DNA of 41,145 nucleotides from assembly GCA_964569055.1 (NCBI GenBank), contig CAZMSZ010000014.1, positions 1 to 41,145 of the forward strand, written 5' to 3'. The DNA is from JAWLGW01 sp964569055. Its GTDB lineage: Bacteria; Planctomycetota; J058. Positions within the stretch are counted from its first letter, which is position 1. Every line of letters begins with the position of its first letter. The position numbers and the translations under genes were made by a program. The notes under the pieces were generated by a model. The model did not search any database. It saw nothing but the letters and a program-made list of their open reading frames with translations, and was not told the origin of the DNA. Of this stretch, positions 16,352 through 24,252 are shown in pieces.

Positions 16352-16630
16352 GGGGCCGGGCCGACTGCCGCGCACGGTCTCCGCGCGCTCACGCCGGGAT
16401 GCGTTCCGCCACTTTCCCACGGGGGGCCGGGCCGACTGCCGCGCACGGTCTCCGCGCGCTCACGCCGGGATGCGTTCNNNNNNNNNNNNNNNNNNNNNNN
16501 NNNNNNNNNNNNNNNNNNNNNNNNNNNNNNNNNNNNNNNNNNNNNNNNNNNNNNNNNNNNNNNNNNNNNNNNNNNNNCGCCACTTTCCCACGGGGGGCCG
16601 GGCCGACTGCCGCGCACGGTCTCCGCACCC
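16352..16630 (+). repeat. 71-bp tandem repeat array, left copy (interrupted by gap)
   Basis: The unit contains GGGCCGGGCCGACTGCC, CGCACGGTCTCCGCGCGCTC and GGATGCGTTCCGCC, ending in ACTTTCCCACGGG. CCGACTGCC recurs at 16361 and 16432, a period of 71. A further partial copy resumes after the N run, with CCGACTGC at 16603, and diverges after CTCCGC at about 16626. The assembly gap falls inside the array, so the true copy number is unknown. A variant array in the same orientation lies at about 30481-30731. Confidence 0.9.
16478..16577. other. Assembly gap (100 N) inside 71-bp repeat array
   Basis: Exactly 100 N separate two halves of the same repeat. The left side stops within GCGTTC and the right side resumes with CGCCACTTTCCC, the next bases of the unit. 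The length is a scaffolding placeholder; the real gap probably contains a whole number of 71-bp units. Confidence 0.95.
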
Positions 16631-16727
16631 GTACAGGGTCCACATCCGCGCTTCTGCCAGGGTCGCTTTCCAGGGGTTCCAGGCCAGTCAACGCCCATGA
16701 TCCCAACAGCTTGAGGTGGAAACGGGG

Positions 16728-16755
16728 CGATTGCCTGGCAATTGCCTCGCAATCG
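16728..16755. promoter_or_regulatory. Imperfect 28-bp palindrome, possible operator or recombination site
   Basis: Two overlapping inverted repeats, ATTGCCTGGCAAT (16730-16742) and ATTGCCTCGCAAT (16741-16753), share a GCAATTGC centre and sit inside CGATTGC...GCAATCG arms. Over the 28 bp, only two symmetric position pairs mismatch. It lies about 260 bp upstream of the Nu1-like gene. It could bind the helix-turn-helix protein encoded downstream, serve as a packaging site, or mark an attachment site. No function is proven. Confidence 0.4.
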
Positions 16756-17014
16756 AGGCCTCTTGCCAGCGGAGGCCGCTTGCCAGGCTCCCGTAGGCTC
16801 GGCTCCGCTGCCGGGCCTGCCACCCGCCATGGCGACGGAGCCGCTGCCGGGGAGGGACATCTTCGAGGACCCGACCGCCTCGGTGGGCCGCTCGCTCCAC
16901 GGGTGCCCTGGCCGGGGCCCGTCGGTGCCGCTGCGCGCGGTATCCGTCTGTAGGCCGGAGCCGCTGCCCGCCATCCTCGCCGTGTCGCGTCCCCGATCCG
17001 TGGAGGGTGGGGGC

Positions 17015-17815
17015 ATGACGATCCCTGACCCCCAAGCCCAGAACCCCGAGGAGCCGCGCCAGGCGGCCCCTCCGTCCATGCCACCTCCCCCGCCTCCCGT
17101 TGCCACCGCCGGCGACGGGGACGACCCGCCCGAGCGGACCCAGACCCGCGCCGAGCTCTGCGCCGCGCTCCGCGTGTCGGTGCGGACCGTCACCAACTGG
17201 GTCGCTGCCGGCTGCCCCCACGAGCGGAGGGCAGACGGACAGCTCCTGTTCAACGTGGCCGAGGTTCGCGCCTGGCGCGCGCTGCGCGACGACCTGCCCG
17301 GCGACGAGGGCCCGCCGCTGCTGCCGGTCGACTCGAAGGAGCGGGTCAAGCTGGCGCAGGCCCTGACCCAGGTCCGGATCAGCGAGCTGGCACTCGAGGC
17401 CGAGCGCGCGCTCAAGGACCTCTCGCTCGCCGAGCAGATCCGCGCCGTCACGACGCTCGACGACCTGGCCAAGGTCGGCAAGGAGGCGACGGCGCTGGTC
17501 TCCGAGGGGAGGCTCAGCCCCACGCGGGCCCGCTCCATTCAGGGGCTGCTGCACGAGACGCGCCAGGCCATGACCAAGCAGCGGCAGGTGGTCAGCGAGG
17601 ACACCGCCGAGCGGGCCTTCCTGGCGAGCCCCGAGGGGATCACGCTGCTCGAGGCGTTCGAATGGATCGTCTCCGACGAGCGGCGTGCGGCGCTCCTCGA
17701 GCACGCGCACCGCGAGGCGGAGCTCGACGAGGAGGAGCACCCCAACCTCGACCTGGCGGGGGACCTCCCGGCCGAGGGTGAGGACGAGCCCATGCCCGAG
17801 GAGGGGACGCCGTGA
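17015..17815 (+). CDS. Nu1-like small terminase / DNA-recognition protein
   Basis: This 266-aa protein likely recognises packaging DNA and recruits the large terminase encoded immediately downstream. After a Pro/Ala-rich leader of about 45 residues comes a winged helix-turn-helix of the Nu1/MerR type: TRAELCAALRVSVRTVTNWV, then GCP and FNVAEVRAWR. The rest is charged and alpha-helical, probably a coiled-coil oligomerisation region, ending in an acidic Glu/Asp-rich tail. The ATG at 17015 is chosen for the GGAGGGTGG just upstream; the frame is open further upstream but reads into non-coding repeats. Its stop overlaps the GTG of the next gene (GTGA), indicating translational coupling. An excisionase-type regulator is the alternative reading. 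Confidence 0.7.
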   Translation: MTIPDPQAQNPEEPRQAAPPSMPPPPPPVATAGDGDDPPERTQTRAELCAALRVSVRTVTNWVAAGCPHERRADGQLLFNVAEVRAWRALRDDLPGDEGPPLLPVDSKERVKLAQALTQVRISELALEAERALKDLSLAEQIRAVTTLDDLAKVGKEATALVSEGRLSPTRARSIQGLLHETRQAMTKQRQVVSEDTAERAFLASPEGITLLEAFEWIVSDERRAALLEHAHREAELDEEEHPNLDLAGDLPAEGEDEPMPEEGTP

Positions 17816-20322
17816 CCCCGCCCACTCGTGAGCCCCGCGCGGAGAGGAGCGAGCTGGAGCCGGTCTACGCTCGCCCCTACGCCCCGTGGTCCATGCAGCG
17901 CAAGCTCCACCGCAGCCGCGCGCCGATCCGCGTGGTCGTGGCGGGCCGCCAGTCGGGGAAGACCCACGCCGCCGCCGAGGAGGTCGTGCGCCTGATCCTC
18001 GCCCGGCCCGGGAGCGAGAGCTGCTTGCTCATGCCGACCTACAAGTCGACCAAGGCCGCGAAGCGCCACCTGGACCGGGCCGTGAAGGCGCTCGGCAAGC
18101 GCACCAAGTGGAAGGAGGTCGACAAGTGCTACGTGTTCGCCAACGGGGCCGTGCTCTACGTGCGGACCGCCGAGGACAAGGACGGCGTGCCGACCCGCGG
18201 CCTCACGCTGGACGGCGTGTTGTGGGTCGACGAGGCGGGCTACGTGCCGCGCTCCGCCTGGGAGGCCGCGCGGCTGACCCAGGCCGCGGTCGGTGACCCG
18301 CGCGTGCTCGTGACCGGCACCCCCTGCGGCCGCAACTGGCTCTACGAGGAGTGGCGGGCCGGCCTCCCCGGCCCGGACAAGAACCCGCTCAACGAGTCGT
18401 TCCGGTTCCGCTCCCTCGACTCGCCCTTCTGCAACGCGGCCTTCGTGGCCGACCTCAAGAAGAAGCTCGGGACCAAGCGGGCGCTCCAGGAGCTGAGCGC
18501 GCAGTTCCTGGGCGACGCCGGCGCGGCCTTCAACCCGGAGGACATTGCGGCACTGTTCACGGGGGAGCTGCCGGTCCGCGGCGAGCAGCGCTCGCTCGGG
18601 GTCGACTTCGCCAAGGAGAAGGACTTCACCGTCTGCACGCTCATGAACGAGTACGGCGAGGCCTGGGTCCTCGGCCGCTGGCAGCACGTCTCCTGGCCCG
18701 ACACCGAGGCCCAGGTCAGCGCCTTCGCCCGCGAGCACCGCGCGCTGGTCGTGCTCGACCTCGGCCACGGCGGCGGCTACGGCGGGGCCATGAAGGACTA
18801 CCTCGAGCGTGACCCAGACGTGGACCACGTCCTGGCGGTCCGCACGGGGAACCTCGGAGTCAAGGCCCAGCTCTGCGAGGCCCTGATCTCCGACGTCGAG
18901 AACCGCCGCCTCCGGGTCGCGAAGGGCGAGCTCACCCAGCACCTGCGCCACGAGCTGACCTACTTCGAGAGCCACAGCGAGGTGGTGGGTGGGACGCCGC
19001 GCACGCGCTACCACGGCCCGCAGGGCAGCGGAGAGGACGACCACGACGACTGCGTGATCTCGTTGGCCCTCGCCAACTGGGGGCGGCTCCACGGCTGGGA
19101 GGGGCCGCAGGGCGAGACCGAGGACCTGCGGGAGTACGTGGAGGCCGCCGAGGAGATCCAGACCCTGATCGAGTTCCAGGACCGCGTGCCGTGCTGTTCC
19201 GCCCGCCGGGACTGGGGCCGGGGGACGGCTATGTTTTCTAGAGTCTTCGAGGACCTGCTGGCCGACGACACCCTGACCGGCCTCGTGGCGCGCTTCGCCG
19301 ACCACGCGACCGAGCACGCCTGCACGGGGCTGTTCCACGCCAGCGCGCGCCCGCTCCGACCCGGCGGATCCACCGCGACCTGGGACGAGGTTCGCCTCGG
19401 CCGGCACCTCGCGCCCGTGACCGGGCCAGACAGCCCGCACCCGCGAGCGGAGCCGCTGGGCACCGTCCGCCGCCAGTGCGCGCTGGCCTCGATCAAGCTC
19501 TACAAGGACGTCCCCGCCGCCCACCTGTTCCTCGACCCGACCCCGAACGAGGACGTGCGCCGGCGCGCCGAGACCCTGCTCGCGCAGGAGCTGCTCGACC
19601 TTGGGACCCTGATCGCGAACACCCGCGAGTACTTGGCCGCGAGCGCGCTGCTGGGGCGGATCGAGGTCAACGAGCGCACCGTCCCCGGCAGCGACGTCGC
19701 CTTCACGGTCGAGTTCCGGAACCGGCGAGCCCGCGCGCTCACGTCCTGGGCCGACCCGAACGCGAGGCTCCGCTCGGCGGAGCTGCTCCGCCTCAAGCGG
19801 CTGTTCAAGGACGAGGCAGGGCGGCGCGCGGGCGTGGCGCTGACCGAGCCGGGGGTGGACTCGGCCTTCGTCCAGAACGAGGAGCTCAAGGCCTACGCTG
19901 CGCGCAAGCTCGGCGCGGAGATCCTGGCGAACCTCGAGTTGACGGGCACCAACCCGCAGTGGGAGGGGCTGGCGGGGCTCTCGTGGCGGTTCACCGACGG
20001 CACCTACCGCCCCGAGGGCGGCGCGGTCACGCGCTACTTCCCGCGCGAGACCGTGGTCGTCCTGCCCGAAGCCGAGCGCCTCAAGGACGTGCTCGGCTGG
20101 GCCGAGGGCCGGGTGTTCGTGCCGCGCGGACCGCGGCACGTCCTCGACGTGCAGCTCGTGACCGACGTCGTCCGCGAGCGGCGCGGGGTCTACGCCTACG
20201 CGGAGGTCCGGACCGACCCCTGCGCGATCCGGATCTACGCCGGCTGGACGGGGCTGCCCGTGGTCCTCGACCCGAGCGCCGTCCTGGTCTACCGGACCGC
20301 CGTCCCGGCGGGCGTCCCGTGA
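17812..20322 (+). CDS. Large terminase fused in frame to a lambda-E-type major capsid protein
   Basis: The first 460 or so residues form a terminase large subunit. Walker A GRQSGKT is at 45-51 and Walker B VLWVDE at 136-141. An RNase H-like nuclease follows, with acidic residues in LGVDFAKEKDF (about 262-272), VVLDLGHG (about 313) and DDHDDCVISLA (about 408-418). From about 474 (MFSRVFEDLL) to 836 the sequence resembles a complete Phage_cap_E major capsid protein, with FTVEFRNRRA in the middle and the C-terminal pattern YAYAEVRTDPCAIRIY, GLPVVLDPSAVLV. No stop separates the two parts. An in-frame ATG at 19231 could start a separate capsid protein. The GTG start overlaps the upstream stop. Portal and scaffold genes normally sit between these two functions. 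Confidence 0.8.
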   Translation: MTPPTREPRAERSELEPVYARPYAPWSMQRKLHRSRAPIRVVVAGRQSGKTHAAAEEVVRLILARPGSESCLLMPTYKSTKAAKRHLDRAVKALGKRTKWKEVDKCYVFANGAVLYVRTAEDKDGVPTRGLTLDGVLWVDEAGYVPRSAWEAARLTQAAVGDPRVLVTGTPCGRNWLYEEWRAGLPGPDKNPLNESFRFRSLDSPFCNAAFVADLKKKLGTKRALQELSAQFLGDAGAAFNPEDIAALFTGELPVRGEQRSLGVDFAKEKDFTVCTLMNEYGEAWVLGRWQHVSWPDTEAQVSAFAREHRALVVLDLGHGGGYGGAMKDYLERDPDVDHVLAVRTGNLGVKAQLCEALISDVENRRLRVAKGELTQHLRHELTYFESHSEVVGGTPRTRYHGPQGSGEDDHDDCVISLALANWGRLHGWEGPQGETEDLREYVEAAEEIQTLIEFQDRVPCCSARRDWGRGTAMFSRVFEDLLADDTLTGLVARFADHATEHACTGLFHASARPLRPGGSTATWDEVRLGRHLAPVTGPDSPHPRAEPLGTVRRQCALASIKLYKDVPAAHLFLDPTPNEDVRRRAETLLAQELLDLGTLIANTREYLAASALLGRIEVNERTVPGSDVAFTVEFRNRRARALTSWADPNARLRSAELLRLKRLFKDEAGRRAGVALTEPGVDSAFVQNEELKAYAARKLGAEILANLELTGTNPQWEGLAGLSWRFTDGTYRPEGGAVTRYFPRETVVVLPEAERLKDVLGWAEGRVFVPRGPRHVLDVQLVTDVVRERRGVYAYAEVRTDPCAIRIYAGWTGLPVVLDPSAVLVYRTAVPAGVP
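19231..20322 (+). CDS. Possible internally initiated major capsid protein (363 aa)
   Basis: The ATG at 19231 lies in frame inside the terminase-capsid ORF, exactly where terminase homology has ended. The product would be 363 aa, close to the usual length of lambda-E-type capsid proteins. Upstream is GGGGGAC, a weak purine-rich stretch rather than a clear ribosome site. The first codons (TTT TCT AGA) are rare in this genome, hinting at a recombination joint or a recently imported start. Whether it is made separately, only as part of the fusion, or both cannot be read from sequence. Confidence 0.4.
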   Translation: MFSRVFEDLLADDTLTGLVARFADHATEHACTGLFHASARPLRPGGSTATWDEVRLGRHLAPVTGPDSPHPRAEPLGTVRRQCALASIKLYKDVPAAHLFLDPTPNEDVRRRAETLLAQELLDLGTLIANTREYLAASALLGRIEVNERTVPGSDVAFTVEFRNRRARALTSWADPNARLRSAELLRLKRLFKDEAGRRAGVALTEPGVDSAFVQNEELKAYAARKLGAEILANLELTGTNPQWEGLAGLSWRFTDGTYRPEGGAVTRYFPRETVVVLPEAERLKDVLGWAEGRVFVPRGPRHVLDVQLVTDVVRERRGVYAYAEVRTDPCAIRIYAGWTGLPVVLDPSAVLVYRTAVPAGVP

Positions 20323-20338
20323 GCTTGAGGAGGAGAGC

Positions 20339-21058
20339 ATGAGCGACACGAGCCCCACGACCCCAGCCACTCAGCCCGCGGCCGCGTTGCTCGGCCTGGT
20401 GCGCCAGGTCGAGGACCTCGACCGCCGCGCGACCGACGAGGCCCGCGCGGCCTACCGGGCGATGCTGTTCCGCCTAGCGCGCGAGGAGCCCGGTCCCGAC
20501 GACACGCCGGCCACGGTCCACGCGATCAGCAAGGAGGCCGGGCGCGGCGTAGGCGAGCTCGAGGCCGACCTGCGCGCCGTGGTCGAACTGGTCGGCCTGG
20601 CGGCCGACGCGAGGCGCCTCGCCGAGCTGCGGGACGCCGACCGGCAGGCCGCCGGCGTGCTTCGCGCTGGCCAGGAGGAACACGCTCGGGTGGTCGCCGC
20701 GGCGGACGCACGTCTGCGTGAGCTGGAGCGAGCGCGCGACGAGACCTCGGGGCAGCTCTACGGCGCGGCCGACGCGCAGCGGGCGCTGCTCCAGCGGCTC
20801 GGGCTCGACGAGGCGTACGAGGCCGCGGTCGACGGGCTCGCCGCCGTCGAACAGGCGCTCGCCGACGGCGCCGCGCTCGATGCCGATGCGGTCCTGGAGC
20901 TGGGCGCCGAGGTCGAGCGGCGCCGGGCCGAGGTGTGGGCGGTGTGGGAGCGCGCGATGGGGCTTGGCGACCACGACCCGTTCCGGGCGCCGCTGGCTCC
21001 GGCCGAGGACCAGCCGACGCGTGTCGAGGGCTGCAAGTGGGAGGTCAGCGCGCCGTAA
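20339..21058 (+). CDS. Coiled-coil protein of unknown function in phage-like operon
   Basis: A 239-aa acidic, Ala/Arg/Glu-rich protein predicted to be almost wholly alpha-helical. Long heptad-like stretches run from about 75 to 210 (RRLAELRDADRQ, RLRELERARDE, EVERRRAEVWAVWERAM). The ATG at 20339 follows GGAGGAGAG at ideal spacing, 16 bp after the terminase-capsid stop, so it is very likely cotranscribed. It has no signal peptide or membrane segment. By position next to a capsid gene it could be a scaffold or head-completion protein, but no family was recognised and that role is only inferred. Confidence 0.65.
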   Translation: MSDTSPTTPATQPAAALLGLVRQVEDLDRRATDEARAAYRAMLFRLAREEPGPDDTPATVHAISKEAGRGVGELEADLRAVVELVGLAADARRLAELRDADRQAAGVLRAGQEEHARVVAAADARLRELERARDETSGQLYGAADAQRALLQRLGLDEAYEAAVDGLAAVEQALADGAALDADAVLELGAEVERRRAEVWAVWERAMGLGDHDPFRAPLAPAEDQPTRVEGCKWEVSAP

Positions 21059-21583
21059 CTCGAAGGAGCCCGTGCCACTGTTGCGGCCGCAACGGTGTCA
21101 CGGCCTTGCGCGACTTGCGCGGGCACGCGTCACTGTGCCGCGAGGGCACAGTGGCGCGCCCGAGGGGCCTTCGCCGCGACACTGTACCGGGGGGTACAGT
21201 GACGCGACGGGGCCGCCGAGGCGCCACTGTACACCGGTGTACAGTGGCGCCCCGGCCGTAAGCCTCGAAGGCCGCGACACTGGGGACCGGTCCCCAGTGG
21301 CCTGGGTCGCGGCACTCGACGGTCCTCCTCCCCTCGGCCGTGGTGTCCCGAGTCCGCGGACCCTGGCGGCATGAGCCAAGCCGCCGATCGCTGCGAGGAC
21401 CCTCCGCCCGCCGCCGCATCGCCGCCCGCGTCCGACCCGACCACGAGCGAGGCCGAGAACCAAGTTCTCCCGCGGTCTTCCACGCTCTCGCGCGAATTCA
21501 CACCGCATGCCGAGGACGAGCCCGTTGCCTTCTCGGGTCCCCCTTGGGAGAGGACTCCTCCTCGCCACCCGGAGGAGGTGACC
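21059..21583 (+). other. Intergenic region with palindrome array and leader of the ATPase gene
   Basis: The first 240 bp hold five palindromes, annotated separately. The following 280 bp contain an open frame beginning with ATG at 21371 that joins the ATPase gene in frame, but it lacks a ribosome site and reads as low-complexity Pro/Ser/Asp-rich sequence. It may be an untranslated leader or a 71-residue N-terminal extension. Confidence 0.5.
21076..21299. repeat. Array of five symmetric inverted repeats (CACTG...CAGTG)
   Basis: Five palindromes of 22-23 bp lie at 21076-21097, 21131-21153, 21180-21201, 21225-21246 and 21278-21299, about 45-56 bp centre to centre. All begin CACTG; four end CAGTG and the first ends CGGTG. 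Inner arms differ but stay self-complementary: TTGC/GCAA, TGCC/GGCA, TACC/GGTA, TACACC/GGTGTA and GGGACC/GGTCCC. The fourth extends to a perfect 32-bp palindrome (21220-21251). The single asymmetry, in site one, would be a G-U pair if the plus strand were transcribed. The array sits just upstream of the helicase-like gene. Candidate roles are a replication origin, operators, or a structured RNA. Confidence 0.85.
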
Positions 21584-23098
21584 ATGGCCTTGACCCTGCC
21601 CGACGGCAGCGACGCCCTGAAGCTCACGGTCGACGACCTCGCCTACGCCCTCGACCGCGCGCCCAGCAAGACCGGCAAGAAGGTCGTGCTCACGGTGGGC
21701 GTGGCCGGCAGCGACGCGCCGCCCTTCGTCGACGCCGCCGCGCTCTACGCCTTCAAGGCCCGCCACGCGCTCGCGCAGACGATCGCCGAGCACCACGGCC
21801 GCGAGACGGGCCAGGTGCTCGGGCACCTCGCGCTCTTGCTCGACCAGGTCGAGCGCGCTGAGGCGACCACGCTCCGGCCGGGTCCGGTCGAGCTGACGCC
21901 GGAGCGGCGCGCGGCGGCTGAGGCGCTGCTCGCCGCGCCCGACCTCCTGGACCGCGCCGCGGCGGCGCTCGACGACCTGGGCTACGTGGGCGAGGAGGCG
22001 ACCAAGAAGCTCTGCTACCTGATCGCGACCAGCCGGCTCCTCGACCGCCCGCTCTCGGGGATCCTCATGGCGCCCTCGGGCGCGGGGAAGTCGGACCTGC
22101 TCGACAAGCTCGCGCTCTTGCTCCCACCCGAGGCGGTGGAGTACCTCTCGCGGCTGACCTCGTCGGCCTTGTTCTACGCGGGGCCCGACGCGCTCCGGCA
22201 CCGGCTCGTGATCGTCGACGAGCAGGCTGGGGCTTCCGACGCCGACTACCCGATCCGGACCCTCCAGACCAAGGGCTACCTGCGCCAGGCGATCTCGGTC
22301 GGCGGCCGCGCCGAGCGGCTGGAGGCCCACGGCCCGATCGCGCTCCTCTCGGGGACCACCAGCACCGCCCTCGACCCCGAGAACCTCTCCCGCTGCGTCG
22401 AGCTGCCGCTGGACGACTCGCCCGAGCAGACCCGCCGGATCCACGCCGCGCAGCGCCGCGCCTGGGCGGGCACCACCCCGCGCCGGGTCGACACCGAGCG
22501 GTGGCAGGACGCCCAGCGTTTGCTCGAGACCGCGGTCGTGGTCCTCCCCTTCGCCGAGCGGCTGGAGTACCCCGCGCGCACCACCCGCGACCGCCGCGAC
22601 CAGCAGAAGCTGCTCGGCCTCGTCGCCGCGCACGCGCTCCTCCACCAGCGCCAGCGCGAGCGGGACGCGCAGGGTCGGATCGTGGCGACGATCGCCGACT
22701 ACGCCGCGATCCACGCCCTGCTCGCGGCCGTGCTGGAGCAGAGCCAGGACGGGCTCTCGCCCCGCGCGGGCCGCGTCTACCGCCTCCTGGCCGAGGCCCA
22801 GGAGCCGCTGACCCGTCGCGAGATCGCGGCCAGGATCGGCTGGAACTACATGACTTCGGTCCGCGCGCTCGACGAGCTCGTCGCCCAGGAGCTGGTGGCC
22901 GTGGTCGAGAAGGCCCCGCCGCGCCGCTACCAGCTCCTCGGTGCCGTTGGCGCGCTCGGGACCGCGGGCCTGACCAAGCCCGCGGCCCTCACACCGTCCT
23001 CAGGAGGGCTCACACCGCCAACCGCTGCCAAGCCAACGCGTTCGCGCTCCCGTTCACAGCCGTTCACAGGCCGGAAGGGGCGCGCGAGGCCGAGCTAA
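21584..23098 (+). CDS. Helicase-like P-loop ATPase of the CHC2-primase-associated type
   Basis: This 504-aa protein probably drives replication or initiation of the element. Walker A is APSGAGKS at 163-170, and a Walker B-like HRLVIVDEQ follows near 206-214. The stretch around them (IATSRLLDRPLSG, SSALFYAGPDALRHR, LSGTTSTALDPENLSRC) resembles the ATPase domain I recall from CHC2 zinc-finger primase-helicase proteins of mobile elements. Those proteins carry zinc-finger and Toprim domains N-terminally; this one does not. A winged-helix segment lies near 405-445 (LTRREIAARIGWNYMTSVRALDEL). The ATG at 21584 is chosen for the strong GGAGGAGGTG directly upstream; 21371 is the alternative. The palindrome array upstream is a plausible target. 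Confidence 0.7.
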   Translation: MALTLPDGSDALKLTVDDLAYALDRAPSKTGKKVVLTVGVAGSDAPPFVDAAALYAFKARHALAQTIAEHHGRETGQVLGHLALLLDQVERAEATTLRPGPVELTPERRAAAEALLAAPDLLDRAAAALDDLGYVGEEATKKLCYLIATSRLLDRPLSGILMAPSGAGKSDLLDKLALLLPPEAVEYLSRLTSSALFYAGPDALRHRLVIVDEQAGASDADYPIRTLQTKGYLRQAISVGGRAERLEAHGPIALLSGTTSTALDPENLSRCVELPLDDSPEQTRRIHAAQRRAWAGTTPRRVDTERWQDAQRLLETAVVVLPFAERLEYPARTTRDRRDQQKLLGLVAAHALLHQRQRERDAQGRIVATIADYAAIHALLAAVLEQSQDGLSPRAGRVYRLLAEAQEPLTRREIAARIGWNYMTSVRALDELVAQELVAVVEKAPPRRYQLLGAVGALGTAGLTKPAALTPSSGGLTPPTAAKPTRSRSRSQPFTGRKGRARPS

Positions 23099-23211
23099 CG
23101 CCCATGGCCACACGCGCTTGGCTGGGCGCGGGGGCCGCCGATTCACACCCCAGCGCGGGGAAAGGCCCCGCGCAACCACGAGCCCCGGCCCGAGGCCGGA
23201 CTGGAGAGCCC

Positions 23212-24252
23212 ATGCCCCGAAGGAAGACCCCTGCCCCCGCCGCCACGCGGCGCACGCCCCAGCCCCGCGCGGGTGGCCCACGCGCCGCGAAGCAGCGTCG
23301 CGCGCAGCCGCCCGCGCTCACTTGGGACGAGGCCCTCGACCTGTACGAGGTCCACCTGCGCGCGGCCCGCAAGTCGCCGCTCACGGTCAAGAGCTACCGG
23401 AGCGTCCTGGCCTCGCTCCAGCGGCACCTGGAGCCCGAGGGCGTCGAGCACCCGGCCGGCGTGACCCTCCAGCACCTGCGGACCTACACCTGCGGGCTCA
23501 TGACCGGTCAGACCTCCGACTCGGGTCGGCCCCTCAAGGTGAGCGTCGTCGCGCGGATCGCGGGCACGGCCGCCGGACTGTTCGCCTTCCTCCACGCCGA
23601 GGGGCGCCTCCCCACCAACCCCGCCTTGCGCCTCGAGCGCCCGCGCGTCCCCGAGCAGCTCCCGGGCGACGTCCTCTCCGCGGCCGAGGTGGAGCGGCTG
23701 CTCGAGGTACCTGACCGCCGCACGCCCCGCGGGCTGCGCGACCGGGCCGTGGTCGAGGTGCTCTACGCGGCCGGGCTGCGCAACCAGGAGCTCCTGTCCC
23801 TCGACCTCGCCGACCTCGACCACGGCGAGCGCCTGCTGGTCGTCCGCCACGGCAAGGGCGACAAGGGGCGCCTCCTCCCCGTGACCCGCTCGGCCTGGAA
23901 CGAGCTGGTGCGCTACCTGCAACGCGGACGCCCGGCGCTGGTGTCCTCGCACCCCGACTCGCTCCGCGCGGTGTTCCTCGGCCAGCACGGCCGTCGCCTC
24001 GGGAAGACGGGGCTGCGCTACTTGCTCTCGCAGCTCCGCGGGGCGGCCGGGATCCAGACCGGGCTCACGCCCCATACGCTGCGCAGGTCCTTCGCGACGG
24101 CGCTCCTCAAGGCGGGCGTGGACCTGCGCACGATCCAGGTGCTCCTCGGCCACAGCAACCTGAACACGACCGCCCGCTACCTGCGCCTCGACACCGCCGA
24201 CCTGCGCCGCGACGTGCTCCTCCACCACCCGCGCGAGCGCATGCAGGCATGA
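23212..24252 (+). CDS. Tyrosine recombinase, XerC/integrase-like (first of pair)
   Basis: A 346-aa site-specific tyrosine recombinase. A basic Pro/Ala/Arg tail of about 35 residues precedes a SAM-like core-binding domain (LTWDEALDLYEVHLRAARKS...TVKSYRSVL). The catalytic domain holds the expected set: Arg in GLRNQELLSL, Lys in GKGDKGR, HTLRR, LLGHSN and the tyrosine of ARYLRL. The ATG at 23212 follows GGAGAG. The frame is open well upstream, but that sequence is an out-of-frame reading of the ATPase gene. Its stop overlaps the ATG of the next recombinase (ATGA), so the two are coupled and probably act together in integration or excision. It may also be the element's resolvase. Confidence 0.9.
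   Translation: MPRRKTPAPAATRRTPQPRAGGPRAAKQRRAQPPALTWDEALDLYEVHLRAARKSPLTVKSYRSVLASLQRHLEPEGVEHPAGVTLQHLRTYTCGLMTGQTSDSGRPLKVSVVARIAGTAAGLFAFLHAEGRLPTNPALRLERPRVPEQLPGDVLSAAEVERLLEVPDRRTPRGLRDRAVVEVLYAAGLRNQELLSLDLADLDHGERLLVVRHGKGDKGRLLPVTRSAWNELVRYLQRGRPALVSSHPDSLRAVFLGQHGRRLGKTGLRYLLSQLRGAAGIQTGLTPHTLRRSFATALLKAGVDLRTIQVLLGHSNLNTTARYLRLDTADLRRDVLLHHPRERMQA

Larger units (their letters stand above)
16069..17014. other. Intergenic region with 71-bp repeats, assembly gap and palindrome
   Basis: No convincing gene is seen between the nuclease-NTPase gene and the Nu1-like gene. Open frames here only read through the 71-bp repeats and look like composition artefacts. The stretch holds the left 71-bp repeat array with a 100-N gap, an imperfect 28-bp palindrome at 16728-16755, and then GC-rich DNA with two short CTTGCCAG direct repeats near 16762-16796. 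It presumably contains the left boundary of the phage-like element. Confidence 0.6.

Noticed and set aside
16177..17084. Open frames on both strands crossing the left repeat array
   Set aside because: They translate repeat units in several frames into the same low-complexity Arg/Ala/Gly peptides and cross an N run of arbitrary length.
17539..20370. 943-codon antisense frame opposite the terminase-capsid gene
   Set aside because: Codon-position GC bias and clear motifs lie on the plus strand; the antisense product has no recognisable domain.
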